Source of the DNA: Polaromonas sp.
GTDB lineage: Bacteria; Pseudomonadota; Gammaproteobacteria; Burkholderiales; Burkholderiaceae_C
Direction of reading: 5' to 3'
DNA: 64,000 nt
Assembly (NCBI GenBank): GCA_013298815.1
Contig: JAAFJF010000002.1
Span: forward strand, 117,910 to 181,909
The translations under genes were made by a program, and so were the position numbers. Below, in pieces: positions 8,314 through 16,712 of the stretch; position 1 is the stretch's first letter, and every line of letters starts with the position of its first letter. The notes below the pieces were generated by a model. That model saw nothing but the letters and a program-made list of their open reading frames with translations. It did not search any database and had not been told where the DNA came from.

Positions 8314-8754
8314 ATGCTAAAAGGAATTGATCCCATTTTGTCCCCGGAATTGTTGATGCACTTGTCTGCGATGGGGCATGGCGAATGGGTCGCCGTTGTC
8401 GATGCCAACTTCACTGCCAACTACCTCGCACAAGGTAAACCATTGGTTCGCCTACCCGGTATCACGCTAGAGCGAGCAAGCCAAGCTGTTTTATCGGTAT
8501 TTCCGTTAGATGAACACGTCCCCCAACCCGCCGCTTACATGCGCGTGAGTGACATGCCTGAAAACCACCGTACTGCAGCGCAGAACGCGGTTGTGCAGCT
8601 ATTGGCCAAAGAAGGTGTTAAGCTTGACCAAATTGAACCCATTGAGCGATTTGCCTTTTACGACAAAGTAAAAACCGCCAGCTTGATTGTTCAATGCGGC
8701 GAAGGCACCGCCTATGGAAATGCCATGTTTTGCAAAGGTGTGATTTTGGTTTGA
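8314..8754 (+). CDS. RbsD/FucU-family sugar mutarotase
   Basis: FucU/RbsD proteins speed interconversion of sugar anomers, supplying the form that the transporter or kinase accepts. The 146-residue protein shows the N-terminal LSAMGHGEWVAVVDANF block with the conserved histidine, and the C-terminal CGEGTAYGNAMFCKGVI block typical of the FucU branch. It begins immediately after the frcA stop codon (TAAATG), without spacing. The substrate sugar is inferred from the cluster. FucU itself acts on L-fucose, so fructose is not guaranteed. Confidence 0.85.
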   Translation: MLKGIDPILSPELLMHLSAMGHGEWVAVVDANFTANYLAQGKPLVRLPGITLERASQAVLSVFPLDEHVPQPAAYMRVSDMPENHRTAAQNAVVQLLAKEGVKLDQIEPIERFAFYDKVKTASLIVQCGEGTAYGNAMFCKGVILV

Positions 8755-8834
8755 GCTCCCCCAACACTGCTTTTAATACTGCCGATACTGCCGACATCGT
8801 TACGTCTTCCCCGACTATCTACCGCGATGCGCGC

Positions 8835-10052
8835 ATGATGCGCGGGTCTAACCACAGCGGTATGCGTCAGTTCAATGAGCGCATTGTGCTGCAAACCATA
8901 CGCCACCATGGCGCGATTGCCAAGGCGGACATTGCACGCCTGACCCAGCTATCTACACAAACCGTCTCCATCATCGTCAATCGCTTAGAGGGAGACGATT
9001 TACTCATCAAGCAAGACCGCGTACGCGGCAAGATTGGCCAACCTTCCGTCCCACTCTCATTAAATCCCAATGGGGCGTTCAGTCTAGGGCTGCAAGTCGG
9101 GCGACGCAGTTTGGAGGTGGTAGTCACTGACTTTTTAGGCATCACGCGCCACCAGCTGCAGTTTAGCTACCCTTACCCCGACCCTGAAGTGGTGCTGCCC
9201 AACATCAAACAAGCCTTGGCGCAAATCAAGCAAACTATGGGTACAGACTGGGAACGAACAGTCGGCATTGGTTTAACTGCCCCCCTGTCCATGCATAAAT
9301 GGTCCAACCTGTTGGGTGACTCTTCAGAGCAAAGCGCACAAGCCCTGAAAAGTTGGGAACATTTTGACCTGTTGAGCGCCGTGCAAGCTCTGACACATTT
9401 GCCAGTTGAATTTGCCAAAGACACTACCAGCGCCTGCATGGCTGAAATGTTGCAAGGCCACGGTTTGTCAGTAAACAATTTTTTATATGTGTTTGTGGGC
9501 ACTTTTGTTGGAGGCGGTCTGGTCATTGCAGGGCACATCATGGCGGGGCAAAATGGCAATGCAGGCGCGATTGGCTCTCTGCCGACGGGTTTGGCAACGG
9601 GGCAGGCCTCTGGAGCAGGCAAATACGGTCAACCCGCGCAATTGCTACAACTCGCCTCCGGTTGGCAACTTGAGCAAGCGCTGGAAAAAGCCGGTTTTGA
9701 CCCTCTTTTGGTGCACCAAGACAGCATCATGGATGATCAATATGCTGACATCACCGCGCCGTGGCTCGCCCAAGCCAGCTTGGCCTTGGCGATGACAATT
9801 ACCAGTGCCACCGCTTTGCTAGATTTAGACGCAGCGGTGATCGATGGCTCTTTAGGCTCAACGCTGATTACAGCCTTGATCAAAGCCACCCGTGACAAGC
9901 TCAAACTCTATAATTTAGAAGGCCTGCAACCTCCAGCGGTCATGTCTGGCGTTGTCGGTAGCCATGCACGGGCGATTGGTGGCGCATTGCTGCCACTGCA
10001 TACCCAGTTTTTCCCGCTGAAAGATATTTTCTTGAAGCAAGATTTGGTTTAA
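8835..10052 (+). CDS. ROK-family transcriptional regulator
   Basis: Repressor of the ROK family (Repressor, ORF, Kinase), 405 residues from ATG 8835. An N-terminal winged helix (RIVLQTIRHHGAIAKADIAR then LSTQTVSIIVNRL) precedes a sugar-kinase-like domain with GLTAPL, a DTTSACMAE block and GTFVGGGLVIAG. The CxCGxxGC zinc motif of some ROK members is not seen. The frame stays open upstream to a TTG at 8751 that overlaps the mutarotase stop, so a longer, translationally coupled start is possible. The location behind frcA and the mutarotase suggests control of this cluster by a sugar or sugar phosphate; frcR of Sinorhizobium is also a ROK protein. Confidence 0.82.
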   Translation: MMRGSNHSGMRQFNERIVLQTIRHHGAIAKADIARLTQLSTQTVSIIVNRLEGDDLLIKQDRVRGKIGQPSVPLSLNPNGAFSLGLQVGRRSLEVVVTDFLGITRHQLQFSYPYPDPEVVLPNIKQALAQIKQTMGTDWERTVGIGLTAPLSMHKWSNLLGDSSEQSAQALKSWEHFDLLSAVQALTHLPVEFAKDTTSACMAEMLQGHGLSVNNFLYVFVGTFVGGGLVIAGHIMAGQNGNAGAIGSLPTGLATGQASGAGKYGQPAQLLQLASGWQLEQALEKAGFDPLLVHQDSIMDDQYADITAPWLAQASLALAMTITSATALLDLDAAVIDGSLGSTLITALIKATRDKLKLYNLEGLQPPAVMSGVVGSHARAIGGALLPLHTQFFPLKDIFLKQDLV

Positions 10053-10124
10053 AACCGATTTATTCAAACGAATCAGTTCGAACGATAAATTTAATATTCG
10101 TCGTTGATTTTGATTTAGCTGCAC

Positions 10125-10814
10125 ATGAAAATTTACCTAGATTCTGCCCAGATCAGCAGCTGGAAACTACCAGCCGGCTGCCCCACCGTCCGCGGCGTGA
10201 CGACCAACCCCAGCTTGGTCTTTCAAGCCGGTTTGCCTGTTGATTTAGACACCTATTTGCAGCTCATCCAAGCAGCAGCCGACCACGGCTTTCCAGAGCT
10301 GATGCTGCAATTACCAAACAATGACCCCACCTTGGCTCTGAAATGGCTAGACCAGCTACGCGCTGCCGCTGGAAACGCCAACGTTCGCCTGACCATCAAA
10401 CTCCCCTGCCACCCAGACTGGCTGCCCACTATCGCTGCTGTACAAGCTATAGGACAAGAGATTTTGCTAACGGGCTTATCTAACCCCGTGCAACTGCTCT
10501 GGGCCAAATCCCTCAAAGCCGCCTTCGTCGCGCCGTATGTGGGCAGATTGGTCGCCGATGGTCGCGATGTTTGGCCGTTCATGCAAGCTTGCGTTGCCGT
10601 GCAAAACGAGCTGATAGGCGCACAAAAAGGTCCCGCCTTGCTGGCAGCCAGCATCAAGTCTCCAGAGGTTTTGACCCGATTGATCGCCACAGGCGCAGCC
10701 GCAGCGACGCTGCCACCCGCCAGTTTGATAGCTTGGTCAGGTGATGCGCTGACCGAGACCGCGATGGACCAGTTTGAGCTGGATACCTCAAAAAGCCTTC
10801 AATTTATCGCTTAA
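10125..10814 (+). CDS. Transaldolase / fructose-6-phosphate aldolase-like protein
   Basis: A 229-residue TIM-barrel aldolase related to transaldolase and the bacterial fructose-6-phosphate aldolases. Seen: MKIYLDSA at the start, GVTTNPSL (residues 24-31), the Schiff-base lysine candidate K92 in LTIKLP, and FVAPYVGRLVADGRD, in the usual order. It follows the ROK gene by 72 bases on the same strand. A role in cleaving or rearranging fructose-6-phosphate made by the neighbouring kinase is plausible but inferred. It is shorter than classical transaldolase B and fits the TalC/FSA size class. Confidence 0.75.
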   Translation: MKIYLDSAQISSWKLPAGCPTVRGVTTNPSLVFQAGLPVDLDTYLQLIQAAADHGFPELMLQLPNNDPTLALKWLDQLRAAAGNANVRLTIKLPCHPDWLPTIAAVQAIGQEILLTGLSNPVQLLWAKSLKAAFVAPYVGRLVADGRDVWPFMQACVAVQNELIGAQKGPALLAASIKSPEVLTRLIATGAAAATLPPASLIAWSGDALTETAMDQFELDTSKSLQFIA

Positions 10815-10824
10815 ATATCGCTTT

Positions 10825-10866
10825 GGCCAGCGTATTTACTGCCTTAGCAGCTATTAAAAATATAGC
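10825..10866 (-). repeat. Dispersed hairpin-core repeat, copy 2 (upstream of ffs)
   Basis: Minus-strand copy with hairpin GCTATATTTTTAATAGC and core GGCAGTAAATACGCTGGCC, close to consensus. It ends 14 bases before the -10 box of the small SRP RNA, so part of it overlaps the likely -35 region of that promoter. Confidence 0.85.
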
Positions 10867-10880
10867 AAATTAAACTAGCT

Positions 10881-10886
10881 TATAAT
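10881..10886 (+). promoter_or_regulatory. -10 box of the small SRP RNA promoter
   Basis: A perfect TATAAT stands eight bases before the 5' end of the RNA helix. No good -35 hexamer is seen at 16-18 bases; the stretch there comes from the adjoining dispersed repeat. Confidence 0.6.
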
Positions 10887-10893
10887 TCAAAGC

Positions 10894-10987
10894 GACGGGC
10901 CTTCCCACATGGGGAAGCGGCCAACCGGGTCAGGTGGGGAACCAAGCAGCCCTAACTGTGGAGCCAGTGCTGGGGTCAAGGCTCGTC
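10894..10987 (+). ncRNA. ffs: Small signal recognition particle RNA (4.5S RNA)
   Basis: RNA partner of Ffh in co-translational targeting of membrane proteins. The diagnostic apical domain is present: GGTCAGG, a UGG-GGAA-CCA tetraloop hairpin, then AGCAGCC. The ends pair over ten bases (GACGGGCCTT with AAGGCTCGTC, one G-U), giving a single elongated hairpin of about 94 bases, the usual proteobacterial size. A TATAAT box lies just upstream and a run of seven T (10996-11002) follows. In many relatives ffs adjoins dnaX; here it is about 7 kb away. Confidence 0.92.
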
Positions 10988-11041
10988 AACTTCCCTTTTT
11001 TTAAACCTCTCATCGCGAAAAGCTTTGCGAGTTGCCAATTG

Positions 11042-11062
11042 CCGCCTTCGCGGGAATGACGG
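11042..11062. repeat. Short dispersed repeat, CCTTCGCGGGAATGACGG type
   Basis: This motif (reverse complement CCGTCATTCCCGCGAAGG) is a very widespread intergenic repeat in proteobacteria. A single copy lies between ffs and the glutathione transferase gene. Recognition is from memory of the motif. Confidence 0.55.
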
Positions 11063-11087
11063 CTGTAGCTCGAATCACTGCTGTATC

Positions 11088-11756
11088 TTACTTCCCGCCT
11101 CGAATTTTCGCCATCAACTGCTCATTGCCTAGCTTGGCTTCTGCCACGACTTTTGCAACCATAGGGCGCTCTTTCATGGCTTTGAGGTAGTCGCGAACCG
11201 GCAAATCAGCAAATACGTCTTCCTGCAGTACCAGTTTACCCACGCCAGCAATGGTCGGGAAATGCATAATCGCGGCGCAATCGGCCAGAGTAAACGTGTC
11301 GCCAGCGATATACGGGCCAAATTTTGCTAATTTTGCAAAGCCAGCAATGCCTTTTTTCAAGGTTTTACGCACTTGCTCAAGCTTTTCCGGTGCGGCTGGT
11401 GGTGCGCCGAAATAGGCGGGGCCAAACAGCTCGCGAGCAACCAGTTCCATGTGCAGTTCTAAATAAACCACCAATTCGCGCACTTTAGCGGCTGCAAAAG
11501 GGTCTCTAGGCATCAGCGGGTTTTGCGGGTACACCGATTCAACGTACTCGCTGCAAACGCTGGATTCGACAATCACGCCATGCTCGGTTTGGAGAAAGGG
11601 CACTTTGCCTAACGGGGAGCGTGTGGATAAAGCGGGATTGTCTTTCAACCCTGTCCAAACCAGTTCCTCCTCAAAAGCCACGCCTTTTTCCAAAAGCTGA
11701 AGTTTGACCTTGTTGTAGTAATTGCTGCCTGCAAAGCCGCATAAAGTAAGTGCCAT
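11088..11756 (-). CDS. Glutathione S-transferase family protein
   Basis: A 222-residue cytosolic glutathione transferase. The N-terminal thioredoxin-like half starts MALTLCGFAGSNYYNKVKL and contains SPLGKVPFL with the conserved cis-proline and VESSVCSEYVE for the glutamyl-binding turn. The helical half contains FTLADCAAIMHF, the N-capping motif. The substrate is not predictable. It is divergent from the 3-hydroxyacyl-CoA dehydrogenase gene. Confidence 0.88.
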   Translation of the reverse strand: MALTLCGFAGSNYYNKVKLQLLEKGVAFEEELVWTGLKDNPALSTRSPLGKVPFLQTEHGVIVESSVCSEYVESVYPQNPLMPRDPFAAAKVRELVVYLELHMELVARELFGPAYFGAPPAAPEKLEQVRKTLKKGIAGFAKLAKFGPYIAGDTFTLADCAAIMHFPTIAGVGKLVLQEDVFADLPVRDYLKAMKERPMVAKVVAEAKLGNEQLMAKIRGGK

Positions 11757-11933
11757 GGATCCTCCAAAAATAATAAAAATGAAACTACAGCTTTATTTTG
11801 TCGTAAACACGGTATCAGCCAAGTCATGCAAGAGACTATCATGCAAACGAAAGGACAAATCAACGAATAAACGAATGAACGACAGCCTAAAATTCACGAT
11901 GAAACATTTGCAAACTGCACTATACTGCACACC

Positions 11934-13466
11934 ATGACACAACACTCCACTCCCGTTTTCTCGACCGTCGGCATCGTCGGCACTGGCGCCATGGGGCGCG
12001 GCATTGCGCAAATTGCGGCACAAGCGGGTAGCCGCGTGGTGCTGTTTGACGCTGCGCCTGACGCTGCCAACAAAGCCAAAACCGCCATCAGCCAGCAATG
12101 GACCAAGCTGGTTGAAAAAGGTCGCGTCACCGAATTCGAAGCTGCCAGCCGCAGTGCCAAGCTGCACGTTGCCGCATCCATACACGACTTGGCGGGCTGC
12201 GACTTGGTGGTGGAAGCCATCGTTGAAAACCTCAAAATCAAGCAAACGGTGTTGAGCGAGATTGAAGCTATCGTCAACACAGATGCGGTGCTGGTCAGCA
12301 ACACCTCGTCGCTGTCCGTCACAGCCATTGCTGCGGGTTTGAAGCGGCCTGCGCAGTTTGCGGGCTACCACTTTTTCAATCCTGTGCCGTTGATGAAGGT
12401 GGTTGAAGTCATCGCCGGCCTGAAAACCGACCCTGCTATTTGTAAAAAATTGGCGGACTATGCGGTACAAATGGGGCACAAAGCGGTGCAGGCGGCTGAT
12501 ACACCGGGCTTCATCGTCAACCACGCAGGGCGCGGTTTTGGCACTGAGGCGCTCCGGATTGTGAGCGAGGGCGTAGCCGATTTTGCGACGATTGACCGCA
12601 TTTTGCGCGACCAAGCCGGCTTCAAGCTTGGGCCGTTTGAGCTGATGGATTTGACTGCGTTGGACGTGTCACACCCCGTGATGGAGTCGATTTACCACCA
12701 ATATTTTGAAGAACCGCGCTATCGCCCAAGTGTGATCACCGCGCAACGCCTGGCAGGCGGCGTGCTGGGACGCAAAACCAATGCGGGCTTTTACGATTAC
12801 AAAGACGGTGCAGCGGTGATTCCGCCTGAGCCGGCTGTGCCTGTCGTCACTGACATGCCGCCGGTGTGGGTATCGCCCCGCGCGTCCCGCCGCTCGGAGC
12901 TGCTGCAGTTGCTGAAAGACTTGGGTGCGACGATTGAAACTGGAGCTTCGCCATCAATGAACGCTTTAACCATCGTGGCGCCGCTGGGTTTTGACATCAC
13001 CACCGTGGCTGTGGTGGAGCGCTTAGACCCGAGCCGCACCGTTGGTATCGACATGCTGGTTGACGACGCTGCTACAAAAAGGCGAGTACTGGCCACCAAC
13101 CCCGCCACTCGCGCCGACATGCGCGACGCCGCCCACGCCCTCTTCTCTCGCGACGGCAAAGCGGTCAGCGTGATTCGCGACAGCGGTGGCTTTGTAACGC
13201 AGCGGGTGGTTAGCACCATCGTCAACATCGCAGCCGATATTTGCCAGCAATCCGTTTGCAGCCCGCAAGATTTAGAAACCGCCGTGACGCTTGGCTTGGG
13301 CTACCCGCAAGGACCGCTGGCAATGGGCAATTTGTATGGGCCGACCAATGTGCTGGAAGTGCTGTTCAACATGCAAACCGTCTATGGCGACCCCCGCTAT
13401 CGCCCCAGCCCGTGGCTGCGTCGCCGGGGGGCGATTGGGTTATCGTTGTTACATACTGAGGAATAA
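11934..13466 (+). CDS. 3-hydroxyacyl-CoA dehydrogenase
   Basis: NAD-dependent oxidation of 3-hydroxyacyl-CoA to 3-ketoacyl-CoA in beta-oxidation or aromatic-acid breakdown. The 510-residue protein has an N-terminal Rossmann fold with GIVGTGAMGRGIAQ, the catalytic region SNTSSLSVTAIA and GYHFFNPVPLMKVVEV with its histidine, a first C-terminal 3HCDH domain (FIVNHAGRGFGTEALR) and a second one near the end (GFVTQRVVSTIVNIA, LGLGYPQGPLA). This double-domain layout matches PaaH-type enzymes. An enoyl-CoA hydratase gene follows by three bases, making a two-gene beta-oxidation operon. Confidence 0.92.
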   Translation: MTQHSTPVFSTVGIVGTGAMGRGIAQIAAQAGSRVVLFDAAPDAANKAKTAISQQWTKLVEKGRVTEFEAASRSAKLHVAASIHDLAGCDLVVEAIVENLKIKQTVLSEIEAIVNTDAVLVSNTSSLSVTAIAAGLKRPAQFAGYHFFNPVPLMKVVEVIAGLKTDPAICKKLADYAVQMGHKAVQAADTPGFIVNHAGRGFGTEALRIVSEGVADFATIDRILRDQAGFKLGPFELMDLTALDVSHPVMESIYHQYFEEPRYRPSVITAQRLAGGVLGRKTNAGFYDYKDGAAVIPPEPAVPVVTDMPPVWVSPRASRRSELLQLLKDLGATIETGASPSMNALTIVAPLGFDITTVAVVERLDPSRTVGIDMLVDDAATKRRVLATNPATRADMRDAAHALFSRDGKAVSVIRDSGGFVTQRVVSTIVNIAADICQQSVCSPQDLETAVTLGLGYPQGPLAMGNLYGPTNVLEVLFNMQTVYGDPRYRPSPWLRRRGAIGLSLLHTEE

Positions 13467-13469
13467 AAA

Positions 13470-14261
13470 ATGCCCGCAGAACTCAAAAGCACCAGCCACG
13501 GCTTGACCATGGTGCTGACCATCAGCAACCCCGAGAACCGCAACGCGCTAGGGCCTGAAATCTACGCCGCTGGCATTGAGGCGCTGAATGTGGCGGAATC
13601 CAACCCCGAGGTGCGCAGCGTCATCATCACCGGTGCCAACACGCCTTCTGGCCCAGCGTTTTGTGCGGGAGGCGATTTGCGCCGCATGCAGAACAACCGC
13701 CAAGCGCCGCCTGAGGTCCAAAAAGCTAGCATTGAAGCCCTGCACAGCTGGATTGAGGCGATTCGCGCTTTCCCCAAGCCCGTCATCGCAGCGGTTGAGG
13801 GGGCAGCAGCAGGGGCGGGGTTTTCTCTGGCTCTTGCTTGTGATTTCATCGTATCCGCGCAAAACGCGGTTTTTGTGATGGCGTACAGCAACATTGCATT
13901 GTCGCCAGACGGCGGCGGCAGCTGGTCGCTCAGCCGCGCTCTGCCACGCCAGCTGGTGACGGAATTGTTAATGTGTGGCAACAAATTAGATGCGCCGCGC
14001 TTATATACCCTAGGGTTAATTAACCGATTGGTGAACCAAGGCGAAGCACTCACGGAAGCTTTGTCTTTAGCCGACACCCTGAACGCCAGAGCGCCCAACT
14101 CGCTCGCCAGTTGCAAAGACCTGATCAACGAAGCTGCGAACAACACCCTGCCCTCGCATCTGAAGCTTGAGCGAGACAACTTCGTGGCTAACCTGCGGCA
14201 CAACAATGCAGGGATCGGGATTGAAGCGTTTTTGAGTAAAACGACGCCCAAGTACGAATGA
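13470..14261 (+). CDS. Enoyl-CoA hydratase/isomerase family protein
   Basis: Crotonase-fold enzyme, 263 residues. The oxyanion-hole regions are recognisable: PAFCAGGDLRRM and AAVEGAAAGAGFSLALACDF; SNIALSPDGGGSWSLSR follows as the usual catalytic stretch. In that stretch an Asp stands where classical hydratases have the second catalytic Glu, a pattern seen in PaaG-like isomerases. Adjacent to a PaaH-like dehydrogenase, it may act on the same CoA esters, but no ring-hydroxylating phenylacetate genes are in view. Co-transcribed with the dehydrogenase. Confidence 0.88.
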   Translation: MPAELKSTSHGLTMVLTISNPENRNALGPEIYAAGIEALNVAESNPEVRSVIITGANTPSGPAFCAGGDLRRMQNNRQAPPEVQKASIEALHSWIEAIRAFPKPVIAAVEGAAAGAGFSLALACDFIVSAQNAVFVMAYSNIALSPDGGGSWSLSRALPRQLVTELLMCGNKLDAPRLYTLGLINRLVNQGEALTEALSLADTLNARAPNSLASCKDLINEAANNTLPSHLKLERDNFVANLRHNNAGIGIEAFLSKTTPKYE

Positions 14262-14308
14262 ATGTACGGGTAAGATGCAATAAATGACTCTAGATTTAAG
14301 TCAATTTT

Positions 14309-14351
14309 GCTATATTTTCAATAGCTATTTAGGCAGAAAATTCGACGGCTA
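14309..14351 (+). repeat. Dispersed hairpin-core repeat, copy 3 (intergenic)
   Basis: Hairpin GCTATATTTTCAATAGC followed by TATTTAGGCAGAAAATTCG and ACGGCTA. It lies between the convergent enoyl-CoA hydratase and CAP-protein genes. Just downstream, at 14363-14387, AAGCTAAA pairs with TTTAGCTT around a nine-base loop and may act as a transcription stop for either gene. Confidence 0.8.
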
Positions 14352-14402
14352 GAGCCGTATTTAAGCTAAAAATTTACTATTTAGCTTATAGCAAAATATG
14401 CT

Positions 14403-15038
14403 CTACCGATTTCCCATCACCAGCGTCCAGTAATACTGGTAAGTGCTGCTTGGGTTGTATTTGCAGCTAGCGCCTATGTCGACAAAGGACGGGGTCATCA
14501 TGTTGGCGCAATGGCTTGCGCTCGCTAGCCAATCCGCACTGACTTGAGCCGCCGATGATTGCCCCGCAGCAATATTTTCACCAACTCTGCTGTATGCATA
14601 ACCAGCCGCACTCGCGCGCGCACCAATTCTTGAACCGTCAGAGCCTGGATGGGCAAAAAAGTTGTTAACTGCCATGTCTGTGGAATGTTTGTCAGCAGCG
14701 CTTTCTAGCTGCCCGTTCCACCCCAACCCACTTACAGAGGGGTAGGCGACGCCACCGCAAACTTGCGACCTAGCTCGAATAGCGTTGATTTCAGCTACAA
14801 GTGCTGATTTGTAATCGCCAATGGGGCATTCAGCTGCTGCTGGCGTTGGGGAAGGAGCTGGTGTTGGGGTTGCTGCGGGTACTGGAGTCGGTGTAGCGGA
14901 AGGGGTTGGCGTTGCGGCTGGCGCAGGAACTGGCGTAGGCGCTGGGCTTGGCGCGATGGATGCACCACCTCCACAACCTGCAATAGCAACCACCACCGAG
15001 CCTGCGGCGTGCCATGCATATTTTTTTAACGTCATCAT
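14403..15038 (-). CDS. Secreted lipoprotein with CAP/SCP (PR-1-like) domain
   Basis: A 211-residue exported protein. The signal ends in a lipobox-like AIAGC, followed by about 45 residues of Pro/Thr/Ala-rich tandem PTP and ATP repeats, a flexible tether. The rest is a CAP domain: INAIRARSQ, LESAADKHSTDMAVNNFFAH, VGENIAAG and a C-terminal block around NMMTPSFVDIGASC. The characteristic His and Glu positions (HSTDM, GEN) are present. Bacterial CAP proteins are extracytoplasmic and poorly understood. It stands alone, divergent from the twin Crp-like genes. Confidence 0.82.
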   Translation of the reverse strand: MMTLKKYAWHAAGSVVVAIAGCGGGASIAPSPAPTPVPAPAATPTPSATPTPVPAATPTPAPSPTPAAAECPIGDYKSALVAEINAIRARSQVCGGVAYPSVSGLGWNGQLESAADKHSTDMAVNNFFAHPGSDGSRIGARASAAGYAYSRVGENIAAGQSSAAQVSADWLASASHCANMMTPSFVDIGASCKYNPSSTYQYYWTLVMGNR

Positions 15039-15258
15039 GATTCAGATTTTTTCATATTTAAAGTTAGCGCTGGTTGAACATCAAAGCAGCAATTTATCAA
15101 TATTTTGACTGCTTTAAGGTAGAGAAGTGGCATTGGATAGACTCTTAATTTGGAACAAGACGTAAAAACGGCACTGACACCCTTGTGACAAGCCTCTGTT
15201 TTAAGTCTTTCGCAGCTACGACAATGTAAGCTGTTAGCTTTAATACCCATTTGTAGAC

Positions 15259-15978
15259 ATGGACGATCCAATCCTCACCATCCAAGAACGCGAAGCAATC
15301 AACTCTGGACGCTGGTTTTCATCGCTCTCGCCTTCGCTGAGGCATGACATTTTGCGCTACGCCTATGTGATGCGGTTCAAAGATGGTGAGCTTATTGCGA
15401 CACGTGGCGAGCCATCAGACACTTGGTTTGCCTGTGCCAAAGGTGCTGTTAGGGTCAGCTCTGTAACATCAGCTGGCAAACAAGTTACTTTTACTTATGT
15501 TGAGCCCGGCATTTGGTTTGGTGATGTCGCCATCATTGATGGGGACCGTTGTACGCACGATGCTTTTGCGCATGGCAATACCACGCTGCTCAATGTCGCA
15601 AGGCATGATTTTCAAAAAATACTTGATGCTCACAGCGAGCTGTATCAAGCCATGCTGCGACTGAACGCACGCCGCGTGCGGCTTTTGTTTGGATTGGTTG
15701 AAGATTTAAACTCCTTGCCACTTCGCGCTCGCTTGGCGAAACAATTGGTAAATTTGGTACGCAGCTACGGCGTTGCTAGTTTGGCAAATGGTGCGGAGAT
15801 GCGAATAAGCTTACATTTAGCACAGGAAGAATTAGCACAACTTCTGGGCGCGTCGCGACAACGTGTTAATCAAGAACTGAAATCCATGGAACGTGAAGAG
15901 GTGATTCGCATAGAGCCTGGTGGCTTGATCGTACGCAACCGCGATGCCTTGATGCGTCTTACCATTGTAGAAAACTAA
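15259..15978 (+). CDS. Crp/Fnr-family transcriptional regulator, first of a tandem pair
   Basis: A 239-residue regulator: N-terminal cyclic-nucleotide-binding-like beta barrel (about residues 20-130, including PGIWFGDVAIIDGD) and C-terminal winged helix with HLAQEELAQLLGASRQRVNQELKSM. No cysteine cluster of Fnr type is seen at the N-terminus, so oxygen sensing by a 4Fe-4S cluster is unlikely. It is closely similar over its whole length to the next gene, which starts 14 bases downstream, so a recent tandem duplication is evident. A CTTGTGACAAG inverted repeat at 15182-15192, about 70 bases upstream, may be an operator. The effector is unknown. Confidence 0.88.
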   Translation: MDDPILTIQEREAINSGRWFSSLSPSLRHDILRYAYVMRFKDGELIATRGEPSDTWFACAKGAVRVSSVTSAGKQVTFTYVEPGIWFGDVAIIDGDRCTHDAFAHGNTTLLNVARHDFQKILDAHSELYQAMLRLNARRVRLLFGLVEDLNSLPLRARLAKQLVNLVRSYGVASLANGAEMRISLHLAQEELAQLLGASRQRVNQELKSMEREEVIRIEPGGLIVRNRDALMRLTIVEN

Positions 15979-15992
15979 AAATATAAAATCCC

Positions 15993-16712
15993 ATGGACGA
16001 ACCCATACTTACCATCGAAGAACGCGAAGCCATCAACTCAGGCCGCTGGTTTGCGTCCCTGTCACCATCGCTTAGACACGACATTTTGCGCTGTGCGTTT
16101 GTGCGGCGCTACCGCGATGGCGATTTGATTGCTGCACGTGGCGAACCTCCTGAAACTTGGATTGCCTGTGCTAAAGGCGCTGTACGAGTGAGCTCGACAT
16201 CGGTCTCTGGCAAGCAAATCACACTGACTTATGTGGAGCCAGGCATTTGGTTTGGAGATGTGTCTATTTTTGATGGCGATAGACGTACACACGATGCTTA
16301 TGCCCATGGTGAGACGACCATTTTGTGCGTGGCAAAGGCAGACTTCAAAAAGATTTTAGCAATTCACACGGAACTGTACGAAGCCATGCTGCGTTTGCAT
16401 GCGCGGCGTATCCGACAGCTCTTTGGTTTGGTGGAAGACTTAAACACACTGCCGCTCAAAGCGCGCTTAGCCAAGCAATTAGTGCATTTGGTGCGCAGCT
16501 ACGGCGTGCCCAACTTAGAAAACGGCGCTGAGATGCGTATCAGCCTGCAACTGGCTCAAGAAGAACTGGCACAACTTCTGGGCGCATCACGCCAACGGGT
16601 GAACCAAGAACTCAAAGCGATGGAACGTGATGGCGTTTTGCGCATAGAACCAGGCGGCTTGGTCATACGTGACCGTGAAGCATTGAGCCGTATAACGATT
16701 GTGGAGGAATAA
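15993..16712 (+). CDS. Crp/Fnr-family transcriptional regulator, second of a tandem pair
   Basis: Same length (239) and layout as its upstream neighbour: barrel with PGIWFGDVSIFDGD, then a winged helix with QLAQEELAQLLGASRQRVNQELKAM. Both start with the shared block ILTI(Q/E)EREAINSGRWF. Differences are scattered, as expected for two kept paralogues rather than an assembly repeat. Its stop codon touches the ATG of the phosphotransferase gene (TAAATG), tying it to the acyl-CoA dehydrogenase cluster. It probably controls that cluster; the signal is unknown. Confidence 0.88.
   Translation: MDEPILTIEEREAINSGRWFASLSPSLRHDILRCAFVRRYRDGDLIAARGEPPETWIACAKGAVRVSSTSVSGKQITLTYVEPGIWFGDVSIFDGDRRTHDAYAHGETTILCVAKADFKKILAIHTELYEAMLRLHARRIRQLFGLVEDLNTLPLKARLAKQLVHLVRSYGVPNLENGAEMRISLQLAQEELAQLLGASRQRVNQELKAMERDGVLRIEPGGLVIRDREALSRITIVEE

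Noticed and set aside
11793..12614. 273-codon minus-strand frame opposite the 3-hydroxyacyl-CoA dehydrogenase gene
   Set aside because: It overlaps the Rossmann-fold coding region, has no signature of its own and covers the promoter region of both genes.
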